Below, piece by piece: positions 35,101 through 48,200 of a stretch of DNA of 64,000 nt. Each line of letters begins with the position of its first letter. Position 1 is the first letter of the stretch. The notes under the pieces are model-generated. The model had not been told where the DNA came from, did not search any database, and saw only the letters and a program-made list of their open reading frames with translations. Source of the DNA: Gyrodactylus bullatarudis (taxonomy: Eukaryota; Platyhelminthes; Monogenea; Gyrodactylidea; Gyrodactylidae); contig SSNU01000172.1 of NCBI GenBank assembly GCA_012064415.1, forward strand, positions 157,828 through 221,827. Reading direction: 5' to 3'. A program made the position numbers and the translations under genes.

Positions 35101-37865
35101 CTTCATGATTGAAGCGCGTATTTCACAAAATAAATCCTCATAGTTTCTAAAAGGAATGTTTTCCATTATAGTTCACAAATTTGATCTAGATGCTAGCTGC
35201 TTAAACGAAGAAAGCTCTATCAGGATTCTAGTGATTTTTTGTTTACAAATTAAGAAATACTAAATTCTGAAACTTTATTTAGTACCGTAGCAACAATATA
35301 GTACAGAAATAGTACCAGCTATCTAAAAAATGGGATTGGATGAGATTGTCGAAACTCTGTCAGTCCCTTTGTCTAGGGTGAAAATATACCGAATTTTATT
35401 TTTGAGGCCTTAATTGAAACTGTATCTTGGAAAATTTATTTTTTATGTGTTTTTTCATCTGTTAAATTTGTATTAGTGCTTTATATCAGATAATTGGGAG
35501 CAACGATAATTATGACTAAACATAATGATCTGATTAGATATAAGAATGAATAAAACTTTTTAATTATCCAACTGTTTAGCTAAGAGTATATACTAACCTA
35601 CTTGGTTACAAGTCGGTCTTGTCTGTCCTATCGTCTTGCTAAGTATTGGCAAGCATTTTCTCCTGTCATTTTATCTTGTCCCTGTTAAAATCTTAGGCTG
35701 TTTCAATTTCACGGTATAAAGCCTTTTAGGTCTATTTCGTACATTGGAAATTAATTTCGTACAGATTCCCTTTCAATTTAAAACGGACATTCAAGTTTGT
35801 ATATAGTCGTTTGAATAATTATAACTAGGATGTTCATTTGTACGAAAATAAAACTAAATTTGTACGAAAATTTATTGTACGAAATAGACGAAAAAAAGGT
35901 TTAGATGCATGGAATAAGCTAGTGGAGTAGGTTAAATCACGCAATCGCACATTTGGTACCCCGATTGAACGAGAAGTCAGTATCACGACATTAAATTTGA
36001 ATCAAACGCATCCCCCGAATGCAGGAACATCAAAGCTTTTCTGAGGAGCATTTCGCCTGCCAAATAGAAATTTATATTCTCATGTCAGTTTCTACAGAAG
36101 CAAATGTTTTTGGCTTGGAAAATCTAATTTTGTAATTTGAGCAGTTCATATCTCAATTCGGTTCAGTCCCATTAACTCATGGTGAGAAAGTCGGCTGAAC
36201 ATCAATTCCTTCATAGAGATGGATATCATTTTATCGACTTATCAAAGTTATTCGATAATAATATTACTCTGCTAGTTGATGCCAAATTAAAAATTAGAAG
36301 GCACGTAAGTCAATAATAAGTCAATTATCATAGAAAGAACGCTTTTCAAAAAGATTGCTCTAAAGAAAAAAAACCTCAAATCCACTAAACATAAAATCTC
36401 TGATATAAACATCATCTGCAATTTAAATCACTTTATTCATTTTGAAAATTATGATTTTATTTTATTAAATATTTAAGTAAATTTTTTAGAGCAATCTTTT
36501 TGAAAAGCGTTCTTTCTATGATAATTGACTTATTATTGACTTACGTGCCTTCTAATTTTTAATTTGGCATCAACTAGCAGAGTAATATTATTATCGAATA
36601 ACTTTGATAAGTCGATAAAATGATATCCATCTCTATGAAGGAATTGATGTTCAGCCGACTTTCTCACCATGAGTTAATGGGACTGAACCGAATTGAGATA
36701 TGAACTGCTCAAATTACAAAATTAGATTTTCCAAGCCAAAAACATTTGCTTCTGTAGAAACTGACATGAGAATATAAATTTCTATTTGGCAGGCGAAATG
36801 CTCCTCAGAAAAGCTTTGATGTTCCTGCATTCGGGGGATGCGTTTGATTCAAATTTAATGTCGTGATACTGACTTCTCGTTCAATCGGGGTACCAAATGT
36901 GCGATTGCGTGATTTAACCTACTCCACTAGCTTATTCCATGCATCTAAACCTTTTTTTCGTCTATTTCGTACAATAAATTTTCGTACAAATTTAGTTTTA
37001 TTTTCGTACAAATGAACATCCTAGTTATAATTATTCAAACGACTATATACAAACTTGAATGTCCGTTTTAAATTGAAAGGGAATCTGTACGAAATTAATT
37101 TCCAATGTACGAAATAGACCTAAAAGGCTTTATACCGTGAAATTGAAACAGCCTAAGATTTTAACAGGGACAAGATAAAATGACAGGAGAAAATGCTTGC
37201 CAATACTTAGCAAGACGATAGGACAGACAAGACCGACTTGTAACTAAGTAGTTGAGTGGGAGTAGAGTCAATTTTTTTTATTTTTCGACATGTTCGCCAC
37301 TCCCTCATTAAGCTTGACATCTGATTGGTCCACTAAGTTTTCATTCTGGTCGCTATAATAACACTTTTCTTATTATTCCAAGTACTCAATCTCTCCTAAC
37401 TTATTCTCTTAACTAACTCGGAATAATTTTCGGATTTAAGCTCAACTTCTTGTTCTGCCTAATATTGAAGAATGACTGAACTTTTTCTCAAGTCTTATCT
37501 TTCATTTTTGTATCAACTAATCAGATGTCAAGTGGAATAAAATCTTAATAGCTCAATTTCCTGCTATCTCCTAGCCTTCAATAATTAAAAAAATAATATT
37601 TTTTTATTTTTTCAGGAACATCCTTCAGGATAGCGACGAATCAGATGGTGATGCTGTACAAAAGAAAGGTGGAGTCGAGAATGCCGATGATAGACAAGCA
37701 AAATCTCCAGATCAGCCAGTGTTATCAAAAAATCTTTTTGACTCGGACGAAGAGAATATGAAAATTCAAGAATTGAAACGAAATGCCAAAATTCTCGAAG
37801 ATTCTGATGATGATGGCCCTTCTCTGTCTAAATCCAGTGACGATGACAATGAAGATGATGATTAA
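23157..37865 (+). CDS. ctr9: CTR9, TPR subunit of the PAF1 transcription elongation complex
   Basis: Ten exons join in frame: 23157-23162, 23194-24330, 24394-24723, 24804-25373, 25473-25694, 25778-26040, 31078-31393, 32035-32151, 32911-33260, 37616-37865 (1,186 residues, close to the usual length of animal CTR9). The N-terminus has the family signature (IEIPL, then [12 protein letters not shown]). Tandem TPR motifs follow, e.g. [19 protein letters not shown] and [21 protein letters not shown] charged coiled coil (31100-31390) and a Lys- then Asp/Ser-rich tail complete it. CTR9 scaffolds PAF1 on RNA polymerase II and supports H2B ubiquitylation and H3K4/K36 methylation. The start codon lies in a 6-nt exon (Met-Ser) before a 31-nt intron. 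In-frame stops rule out an unspliced upstream start. The 5-kb and 4.4-kb introns hold repeats. Confidence 0.95.
26041..31077. other. 5-kb CTR9 intron, mostly featureless
   Basis: AT-rich intron without supportable genes. It contains a short direct/inverted repeat built on GATAATTTATCACC at 27310-27358, an (AC)n-(GA)n microsatellite at about 30537-30570, and near 30880-31008 a degraded repeat. The repeat's right end (CTCTGGATCTTTAAGGGTT) resembles the MITE at 3001. Confidence 0.5.
30537..30570. repeat. (AC)n/(GA)n microsatellite
   Basis: A run of about seven CA repeats followed after three bases by GA-rich repeats, inside the CTR9 intron. Confidence 0.85.
34118..34595 (-). pseudogene. Degraded coding-like stretch, possibly transposon-derived
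   Basis: On the minus strand one frame stays open, apart from one internal stop, for roughly 130 codons below 34595. It includes [14 protein letters not shown], a small Cys/His cluster, and a Lys/Glu-rich section, before several stops appear near 34230. It directly follows the Penelope remnant on the same strand. I do not recognise the protein. It may be part of that element or a neighbouring retroelement. Confidence 0.3.
34596..35130 (-). mobile_element. Second Penelope-like element fragment (GIY-YIG end)
   Basis: The minus-strand frame at 34642-34962 encodes a linker typical of Penelope elements ([15 protein letters not shown]) and then a GIY-YIG-like domain ([19 protein letters not shown], ending [13 protein letters not shown]). 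After a one-base shift the reading continues [15 protein letters not shown] to a stop at 34596-34598. Upstream, [12 protein letters not shown] continues in frame beyond a stop. No RT palm was found, so this is a 3' fragment. It lies antisense in the last CTR9 intron and differs in sequence from the copy at the left edge. Confidence 0.75.
35598..37251. repeat. Large palindrome: two 767-bp inverted arms around a 120-bp spacer
   Basis: Arm 35598-36364 is the reverse complement of arm 36485-37251. The coordinates pair symmetrically with no net indel, and I saw only one mismatch, close to the outer ends. The 120-bp spacer is AT-rich. No long open frame lies in either arm. Each arm carries a smaller element with its own inverted ends (35721-35902 and its mirror). 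It lies wholly within the CTR9 intron 33261-37615 and would form a long hairpin in the unspliced transcript. Near identity means recent origin, gene conversion or an assembly/library artefact. Confidence 0.9.
35721..35902. mobile_element. Small inverted-repeat element nested in each palindrome arm
   Basis: Inside the left arm, CCTTTTAGGTCTATTTCGTA near 35721 is matched in inverted orientation by the sequence ending near 35902 (shared core GTCTATTTCGTACA). Several further GTACGAAA motifs lie between. This looks like a roughly 180-bp non-autonomous DNA element. A mirrored copy is in the right arm at about 36947-37128. No target duplication was identified. Confidence 0.45.
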
Positions 37866-37929
37866 CTTGAATTTCATCTAAAAATATAAAACAACTTAAA
37901 AATGTTGACCATAATATTGCATCAATATA

Positions 37930-37935
37930 AATAAA
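37930..37935 (+). terminator. Probable poly(A) signal of CTR9
   Basis: AATAAA 65 bp after the CTR9 stop codon, followed by T-rich sequence. Confidence 0.6.
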
Positions 37936-39217
37936 TTCTTGAAGAAATATGAATATCTCGTTCTTGCCTTGAAAATTTTGAGATTTGTGGAAATAGAAAT
38001 TATCAGATCACAAAACTAGTTTTATCTATTTTCTGAAGCTATGAAAACGTAAAAAATATTTTCGTCGTTTAAAAACTGCATTAGTTTTTTGTGGAGAAAT
38101 CAAAGGTTGCAAGTTCTCTCAATCATTTATATATATTCAACGGCCTGTATATAGAGATTTGAGATAATGTGGAAATCCAATCTATATCGAATCCTTAATA
38201 AGAGAGAGCATAAAAACACTAAAAAATTCAGTGAAATTACTATAAATAAATTAAATGAAAGAAAACAAACAAATTAATTTTTTTACAATAACTGTATATG
38301 TAATTCAGTTATATTTATGATACATTGGATACCCACATAACGTAAATCACTCATGAAAAAAACAATATGTTCAAGTTTAAATTTTTGTAATTAATTGCAG
38401 AGTAAATATATATTTTTATATCTATACAACTTGAAGAGTGTGTAATGAATGAATTTTCTCAATTACATATTTTTTGTTTGTGTGCAAATGTATTATTACT
38501 CAATTCACCTTTTTTTCTTAACAAAAAGAAATTACTCCTTGTTGGAAAAGGCATGCGTGCATCTGTAAACACAAAAGATCAGGTAAAGTGATCTCCACTG
38601 CTTGTGTAATATGAGTTTAATATCTTTTTATCTCTATAGAAAGAAATGTAGAAACAGATACACCCCAAAAGGTTTAACGATACAAGCATAGAGAATACAT
38701 GTCAAATATACAATTGAAAAAAAGGTATTCGCTGATCATCAGATTATAACTCAATTGTTGTTCATTAGATACATCTGAAAGTATTCTAAGGATAGAGATT
38801 TTGGAAAGGATTGACTAGTCAAGTTTGTAACATGTTTCTCATATTTAAAGTGAGCAAGCAAGTATATTGTCTTGTAATTGCATGTTTACACACACACAGA
38901 GAGAGTGGTTATGTAGAATGTATATAGAACCGCCTCCGCAATTTGATGATTTGATAGCAATAATTTTATATTAGGTTTTTACTCAATTTTTTAATCAGAG
39001 AAATAAGAAAAAAGATATCTCTTTTCAATACACTACTACCCAGCTGAAGGAAAAAGAAGAAACCCCTGTTAAGCATATAAACTTGGTGAGATTTATACAG
39101 ACGAAATCCTGTTTTGAAGATATTCACAGAGCAAGGAGCATATTTAGAGGAAGAATCAATTATCTGGGAGTTACTTGAATTACCAATCTCATCATAAAAA
39201 TAAAAACAGAACAAGAA
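37936..39217. other. Intergenic region between CTR9 and the galectin/AHNAK-like gene
   Basis: AT-rich sequence with a CA/GA microsatellite at about 38887-38905. It should contain the promoter and 5' UTR of the downstream plus-strand gene. No coding exon is supported. Confidence 0.55.
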
Positions 39218-42200
39218 ATGGCCGATGATTACGGAGACAATTTCAATGTGAGTATTTTGTGGCTTTTATTATAAAAGTTATTAGCGACTTGAAAAATAGA
39301 TGAGCCTATTTGGAGAGTTGAGTTTAGGCAGTAAGATTTGATAAAAAATAAAACTAATCGTGAAAAGTTAATGAGAGAATGTCTCGATAACATCACAGAG
39401 ATTGATTCTCATATAAATGTGATCCACGTGCTCTTTTTACTGATATCCAAAGTAAAATTTTCGATTAGAAGTAAACTCTTTTATGAGAATTTATAAACTT
39501 GAGTAATGAAAAAAATAGCAAAGCATAGAAAACTACCAAGTGATGGGGAAAATTTGACAGTATTTATTCAATTTATACGTGTAAGATGATGATAGTTCAT
39601 AACATGTTATTTAATAGGCAGACATTTTCAATTATGAAATACCCGGAGGTCTCGAAAAGGATGACTGCATTGAGGTGATTGGAATAACAAAGGGAAAAGA
39701 GTTAGTTGACTTCATTGTAATAATTATTCTATAACTAGATGTGATAATTTTTATCATATAAAAGTCCATGTACATCCTAACATGTTTTAACTTAAACTAT
39801 GCAATGATGGGGCTTGGTTGAACTTTTATGGAATGATGAAATTGTTATTCAGCAATTTAATTTAGATTTATATCGAATGCATGTCTGAGCTAAGAGAAAG
39901 ATGAGGGTTTGAAAATTACATGTTTCAAGAGATGATGTGAAGCCAATAGACCAGGAGATTAATATTAAAGATGATGATAACTCTGTGTGTTCTTTTAAAA
40001 TCGATTGAATTTTACTGAGAGTTTAAATGATTCTTGATACATTGTTTAGGGTTAATTTGACATTGATCAATCAAAACGATGAAGATGGATCACTACCATT
40101 GAGTCTGAAATTTCTAACTGGAGGAGCATGGATAGCAGAGAGCAGAGATAGTGCTGGTAGGACATTTAGCAAGGAAGACTTTTCAAAAAACTCCCTACAA
40201 AAGGAACTTGGCTTCCGCATAAAAGTAGTGGCCAAAGAACAATTCTATCGAGTGAGTATACTCAGAGAAATAAGTTTAGTGTAGCAAGGCCTGTGGAAAT
40301 TATCAATAAATATAGATTAATGAATTTTAGATCAGATTCATGCACCATGAATCAATAGAGAGTTATTAAAAGTCTCAAGTCCAGTTTGTACTTGTAATTG
40401 ATCTGTTACAAAATAAAGAGAAATAAAGTGATAAAAATAATGATTTATTTTCAATTCAGGTCCTATTGAACGATCAATTTGTAACAGAGGTTCCTTACCT
40501 TGTACCCCTACAATCAGTTTCGCATCTCAACATTCATGGGGAGGCTGAATTTAGCGCGGTAGAATTCAAAGATTCCTCATCAAATTTCGATGACGTTGAG
40601 CCAATTACTGATCGTCCATTCCAGAATAATAATCTCAAGGTGTCTGAGAGTAGATCAAGTTTTCGAAATAAAATTAACATGGACTCAAATACAATGCTCA
40701 ATAATGGAGAAATAAAACTTGGTACTGGAATCAACCTGAAGAAGAGTGAATCAAATGTTTATGGAGCATCTGGTGAACTAGATGTCGACATGTTCCCAGA
40801 TAAAATGGCTACAATGCCTTCGAACAAAAAGAAAGGTTTTAACTTTGGCTTCAACACAAAAGGCTCTAGGGATGGGATTAATAGTGATATTTACAATGAA
40901 ATTGATGTCGATCCGAATCTCGATTTGAATAAGAAGAAATCAAAGTCACTATTTGGCCTATTCAAGAAGAAGAAAGATGGATCCACAGATAACTTGAATG
41001 TATCTGGGGATCTGAATAATAGGGGTTCGAATATATACTATGATACTGGAGATAATAGATTAAATACAAACATGACAAATCCAACTGTAAGCTTGCCAGA
41101 TATGAGCACCAAGATGAATTTACCTACTTTTGGTACGAAAAAGGGCAAAAAAAGTTTTGATTTCAACTATAAGAGTCCATTCTCATTAAGCCAACCAAAC
41201 ATTCAATATAGAATGCCAAATTCAAAACTAAAAGGATCAGCTCCAGATATTGCCTCGAAAATGTACGATACCCATGATAGTATCAAGATTGATGGTGACC
41301 TGCCTGAGCCAGATAGGATACAGTTTGATCCAAATAACTTCAATCTAAATATGCCATCAGTTTCAACTAATCTTACTACTAAGGGAAAGAAATTCAATTT
41401 CAGCAAACCTAAATTTGATGGCAAAGCTAGCATTGATGGAATGGATGGCAATTTCTATGGCGACATTGATGTTAATAAACCAGAAATGACAATGAGCTCA
41501 AATTATGGGGGCGGTGTAAATTTGCCCAATGGAGAATTTATTACAGACTTAAACGGTCCCAAGATCGAAACAAAGACGATCGATGTAAAAGGTCCATCAA
41601 TTTCTGGTGACTACAAACTGAATAAGCCAAATGTGGATTTGAATCTGAGTAAGCCTGATATTTCTATGCCATCACTCAGCATTGGAAAAAAGAAAGGCTC
41701 AAAGCAAAATTGGGATCTCAAGGAAAGTTGGTCCAATTTGACATGGGGATTTCCCGATGCAAAGTTGACCCTACCCAGTTCAGGGCTGAAGGGGTCATCT
41801 TCTGAAATTGCCAACAATATGATGTTGAAGGCACCGAGTTTAAAGACAAATTACGATCTTCCTGAAATGAACAAAATATCTTTTGATCCTAACATGACAA
41901 TGCCAACTGTAACTATTCCTGATTTGAATGGTCCAAGCCTCAAGACTGGTTTTAAGATGCCATCATTTGGAAGGATAAAGACACCTGATGCCAATGTTGA
42001 TATAAACTCATCCAAGTTTAACTTTGGAAAGCCAAGCATAGACATAAATGGCAGCAGACCAGATTTATCAATGAATAAAACAGATATAAATATGCCGTCC
42101 GTTAAATTTCCCACTTTTGGGAAAAAGAAAATGTCCAAGCCTAGTTGGGATCTGAAGGGTGGTTTCGATAACTTTTCCTGGAGCACTCCTAATATAAGCT

Positions 42201-45200
42201 ATGCATTGCCAAACTCTAAGTTGAAAGGAGCATCAGCTGATATAGCAAATAATATGGCACTTGTACACCCAAGTGTTAAAACAGATTTTGATTTACCAGA
42301 CATGGAGCCGATTTCTTTTGATCCTAATCTAACAGCTCCAACAATGAATATACCAACACTGAGTGCTCCAGATATCAAAGGGACAAGTTTCAAGATGCCA
42401 TCCTTTGGAATGAGGGGAAGTAAACCTGATATTAATACTGACATGAGCATAAACAAGCCGAATATTGATTTAAACATGAGCAAACCAGAATTCTCAAAGC
42501 CATCGATTAAATTCCCTACATTCGGAGCGAAGAAAAGAGGATCAAAGACAAATCTGAGTGGAAGCTTTCCTGATCTATCATTAGGTACTCCAAACATGAA
42601 TTTCAACCTACCCAAATCAAAATTAAAAGGGGAAGCTCCAGATATCGCAAACAGCATGTATTTCACGAGTCCGAGCATAAAGACAGATTATGACTTTCCT
42701 GATTTTAAAAATATAACTTTTGATCCAAAATTAACAACTCCGACGTTGAATATACCGAAATTAAGCGCATCAAACCTAAAATTACCGAGTATGAAAGTTC
42801 CGACATTTGGAAAACTTAACAAGCCAGAAATGAACGGACCAGATTTCAGTATTGATCAACCTAATATAGATATTTCAAAACCGAGCATAAAACTGCCAGG
42901 TTTGAGCAAGAAGAAAGCGAAATCAAGTCTAGATTTAGGCAGTTTACCAGATTTAGGTTTTGGAGGACCTGATATGAATCTTTCATTACCGAAATCAAAA
43001 TTAAAGGGCGAAACACCAGATATCGCACATAGTATGTATTTAATGGGACCGGGTATTAAAACAAATTATGACTTTCCTGAAATCAGGCCAATTTCGTTTG
43101 ATCCAAAAATGGTTACTCCAACAATGAACTTCCCGGACATAAAATCACCAGATCTAGATAAAAATATCAAAAAACCAAGCATAAATATGCCGGGTATCAG
43201 TGAGATAAATTTAACGAAACCAGAAATGAATATGAATATAAAAAAACCAGATATGAAATTAGAAAAACCTGATATAAATATAAATATGGAGCCCCCAAAA
43301 TTGAATATGCCTGATATAAATGGGCCAAATTTAAATGTACCAAAATTTGATATAAATATAAAGAAACCTGACCTCACAATCAACGCACCGGACATTAGCA
43401 TCAAGAAACCTGATATTGACTTGAACATAAGCAAGCCTGACCTGAGCATTAACAAACCTGACCTCAGCATGCCCGACATCAAAGGACCTAGCTTCAAGTT
43501 GCCGTCATGGGGATTCAAGGGTAGCAAACCTGACCTATCGATCGACACTCCTGATCTGAATATAAAGAAACCTGATATCGATTTGAACATAAGCAAGCCT
43601 GACCTCAGCATGCCCGACATCAAAGGACCTAACTTCAAATTCGGTACACTCGGCAGGAAAAAGGGATCGAAGCCTAGTTGGGATCTCCGCTCAAGCATGG
43701 GTGACTTCTCATGGGGATTTCCCAATCCAAATTTCAGCCTTCCAAGTGCAAAACTCAAGGGAGACGCACCAGTCATCGCAAACAATATGCTTTTGACAAG
43801 CCCAAGCGTGAAATCAGACTTTGATATGCCTGAAATTGAACCTATCAGATTTGATCCAAACATGGTTCAGCCAACACTCAACCTCCCAGATCTAAGCGCG
43901 CCTAGCTTCAGTCTAAAGAAACCAGATTTAAGCATGCCCGACATCAAAGGACCTAGCTTCAAGTTGCCGTCATGGGGATTCAAGGGTAGCAAACCTGACC
44001 TCACAATCAACGCACCGGACCTTAGCATCAAGAAACCTGATATTGACCTGAACATAAGCAAGCCTGACCTGAGCATTAACAAACCTGACCTCAGCATGCC
44101 CGACATCAAAGGACCTAGCTTCAAGTTGCCGTCATGGGGATTCAAGGGTAGCAAACCTGACCTATCGATCGACACTCCTGATCTGAATATAAAGAAACCT
44201 GATATCGATTTGAACATAAGCAAGCCTGACCTCAGCATGCCCGACATCAAAGGACCTAACTTCAAATTCGGTACACTCGGCAGGAAAAAGGGATCGAAGC
44301 CTAGTTGGGATCTCCGCTCAAGCATGGGTGACTTCTCATGGGGATTTCCCAATCCAAATTTCAGCCTTCCAAGTGCAAAACTCAAGGGAGACGCACCAGT
44401 CATCGCAAACAATATGCTTTTGACAAGCCCAAGCGTGAAATCAGACTTTGATATGCCTGAAATTGAACCTATCAGATTTGATCCAAACATGGTTCAGCCA
44501 ACACTCAACCTCCCAGATCTAAGCGCGCCTAGCTTCAGTCTAAAGAAACCAGATTTAAGCATGCCCGACATCAAAGGACCTAGCTTCAAGTTGCCGTCAT
44601 GGGGATTCAAGGGTAGCAAACCTGACCTCACAATCAACGCACCGGACCTTAGCATCAAGAAACCTGATATTGACCTGAACATAAGCAAGCCTGACCTGAG
44701 CATTAACAAACCTGACCTCAGCATGCCCGACATCAAAGGACCTAGCTTCAAGTTGCCGTCATGGGGATTCAAGGGTAGCAAACCTGACCTATCGATCGAC
44801 ACTCCTGATCTGAATATAAAGAAACCTGATATCGATTTGAACATAAGCAAGCCTGACCTCAGCATTAACAAACCAGAATTAAGCATGCCCGACATCAAAG
44901 AACCTAGCTTCAAGTTGCCGTCATGGGGATTCAAGGGTAGCAAACCTGACCTCACAATCAACGCACCGGACCTTAGCATCAAGAAACCTGATATTGACCT
45001 GAACATAAGCAAGCCTGACCTGAGCATTAACAAACCTGACCTCAGCATGCCCGACATCAAAGAACCTAGCTTCAAGTTGCCGTCATGGGGATTCAAGGGT
45101 AGCAAACCTGACATATCGATCGACACTCCTGATCTGAATATAAAGAAACCTGATATCGACTTCAATTTCAAAAAACCTAGCTTCAATTTCCCAAGTTGGG

Positions 45201-48200
45201 GCAAAAAGCAAGGTCAGTCAACTTCCCTCGACCCTAGAGCGACTTTCGATTCTTCTACAAGTCAAATCAATTCCAAGTTCAACCTTCCAAGTGCACAACT
45301 CAAGGGTGATAGTCCAATTCTCGCAAATAATATGATGATGTTCGGCAATAGTGTTCGTACTGATTATGATCTTCCCGAAATAGATTCTCTCACATTCGAT
45401 CCGAAGAAGGTAACTGCTACACAACAGTTACCTCAGTTAAGTGATATCAAGTACTCTTTCGAAAAGCCGAAAATTCCTAGTGGTAAAATCGATTCAGATT
45501 CAGGATATTCAATTCCAACCATTACACCTGGCAATGTGCCTTCGATGTACAATAATATTGATAAGCCGAAAATTGACACGACTAATACAACATTAATTCC
45601 GGCTGCTCAAGATAATAAAGCCTACAATTCAAACGTTCATTGTGAGTTTTTTATTCTTAAAAAAAGGAATAAAATATTAAAATATATATATAAAATATTT
45701 CATTCCAATAAAAATCTCTTAAAATTATATCCTATCATAGATGATACATACAAGCCTCCAAAGTCAACTTACAATACAAGTACTATACGAACAACCAAGT
45801 CGTCAAATGAATACTTTAAGCCGCTAGTCCAAGGTTCCCATGTTAAGAGTCTCTATGGAATAAGTCGAAGTAATTCAATAGCACATTCCTTCTTTGATCA
45901 GACAAATGACAATAAATTTGAAATGAATGCTGTAAGTTTTCAAGCTGTATAAATGAGAGGAAATTAGCAAAATACATTCTTGACTAGAAAATTAGGGGTT
46001 AGGATCGAGTAAATGGTCAATATAAGAGAAGTTCGATGAATATGTATATATTTCATTTAGAATATTAGTGGAGGTAGCAGTGTCAGTGATATCTCCCAAG
46101 TGATTGCCTATGAAGATTCAGCATACGCAACAGAAAGAAATAACACAAAAGCTCAACCTGGCTACGATACAATTAAGCGTAGACAATTAAGGAAATGGCA
46201 GCTGAAGAGTCTCGAATTATCTCAACTTGGTCCTGATTTTAATGATGATAGTCGTGCAGATATTATGAGTATCGGAACGATATCCTCAGTTGATTCAGAA
46301 GATGTCAACTTTTATTTATGCGATAATCAAGTTGTTTCAAGATGCTTCACCTCAAATCGAAACAAAGTACTCAATAATGAAGTATGTTTTAAAAGTGCAT
46401 GTTTCTATGTGAAAAAAACATGTCATACAAAAATTAAAAGAAAAAATAATAATTCAAGAGCTGAAAGATTTCAAATGTAAAAATAGAGATGAGTCTTTTG
46501 GTGCCAAAGAGAAGAAAAGTACATTCTCTCCTCAATGTCTGCTGTGTTATGAATAGTTGAGAAAGGATTTTTGAATAATTTTTTGGGTATCAGTATCCAA
46601 ACCATTATTATTATCCTTATTATTGCTAGTATTAGAATTGAAATGCATTTAGTCATAATAATAAATATACGGTAGTGTTAGCTAGGATCATAGTGGAATA
46701 TTTAAATATTAATTCCTATCCCATGTTAGTTAAGGAAGATTATAAAGTATGAGAAACGTCGACAGAGGATAAAAAACTTCAGAATAATCTATGAATATCC
46801 TATAATCAAGGTAATATTGACAAAGAATGTGTTGCTATCCCTAAAATGAATCTGTCAATGTTGAAATTTCCATCCAATTATTAATTCATCCTCAAGATAA
46901 TGTTTGAAAATAATTCCATGATTACAAAATTTAGAAACCCTGATTTGATCATTTTTATTTTTTTGAAAAAACCCAGACTAGTTGCTAGTCGTCTTCCAAG
47001 GGTTCATAAGAATGGCATTTTAAATGAAAATATTTTTTAGTATTATGATGGATTCAGTTTTTTTGCCAAACAAGGAATATTAAAAGTAATACTTTATGCA
47101 GGTTTAGAATATGCTTGAGCATTGGAGTATGTAATGATGAAACAACATGCTGACTAGAATTCAATTTCCTATCGATTTACTAGAAAGCTTGTGAAAAAAT
47201 GCTGTAGACAAGTTTGAATGGCCAAATAAATAAGTTTATGATTTGAAAAGTGAATCAAAATTGAAACTGATTTTAATCTAGAATTTTAATAAATTGCTGG
47301 TTAAATGTTTAATCACATGACAGATAGATCGATTTCTAGAAGATTACTCATAAAGGCTCTAATTTTTTTGAATGAAAGAGAATAATAACAATAGAATCTT
47401 AGGATAACTAAATTTGATGAGATATTATGGTCCTAAAACATGTAGAGGATATATTGATTGATGAGCGAAATTTTTATTCTCTAAAGAGATAATTCGAAAA
47501 GAATCAAGAATTATTTTCAAATGACAATAGATAAAGATGGAAATGAAGTTGTGTCACGCTTTGAGTGTGAATAAATTTACATTAATTAATAAATTTTAAA
47601 TTGTTTCTTCTAGGAAATAGACTTTGTTACACCCCTTCCCATGTCAATGACAGCTGGTAAAAGGGCTACACTGAGCGGATCATTTAAGGATTCCGCTGGA
47701 GGTAATGACTATGCAGAGATTCAATTACAGTCAAATCCCGGATTAAAACTTCTCAAGTCTACTAACGAGTAGGTTATTTTTTTAAAGAGAACGATTATTT
47801 CTTAAGAAAGTATTGAATTATAAGTAATACTTATTAAGTATATTATTGATAAATTTTTATCGTGTTTAACTAGAAATGTATTAGTGAATTCTACAGTAGT
47901 AGGAATTTGTATACTAAGCAGCATATGAGCAATCTAAATTTCGAAAGTCTTTTTAACAACGAAGAATGATAAATAACTAATTGTTTTTTTACATTTTGAC
48001 GATTAAAAAAATAGATTTGAAAATATTGGAGGAATGAAGAGTGAAAATTTGGTTATACGCGTCTACAGAAATGGTGTATATAAATTGTACAGATTCGAGG
48101 GTGATCCTAGTCAGATAGACATAAATCGTTTGACGCCCGTCTTTGAGCACAAACTAAAGAATTTGAATGAGCCAATAAAGAATGTGAATCTCGAATTCAA

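Noticed and set aside
39218..40700. Functional sugar-binding galectin
   Set aside because: The HxNPR and WGxEER carbohydrate ligands are absent, so only the fold relationship is claimed.
43066..45204. Long minus-strand open frames (43066-43863, 43867-44490, 44494-45204)
   Set aside because: They are antisense to the repeat exon. They arise because the repeated codons contain no reverse-strand stops, and the predicted proteins are the mirror of the repeats.
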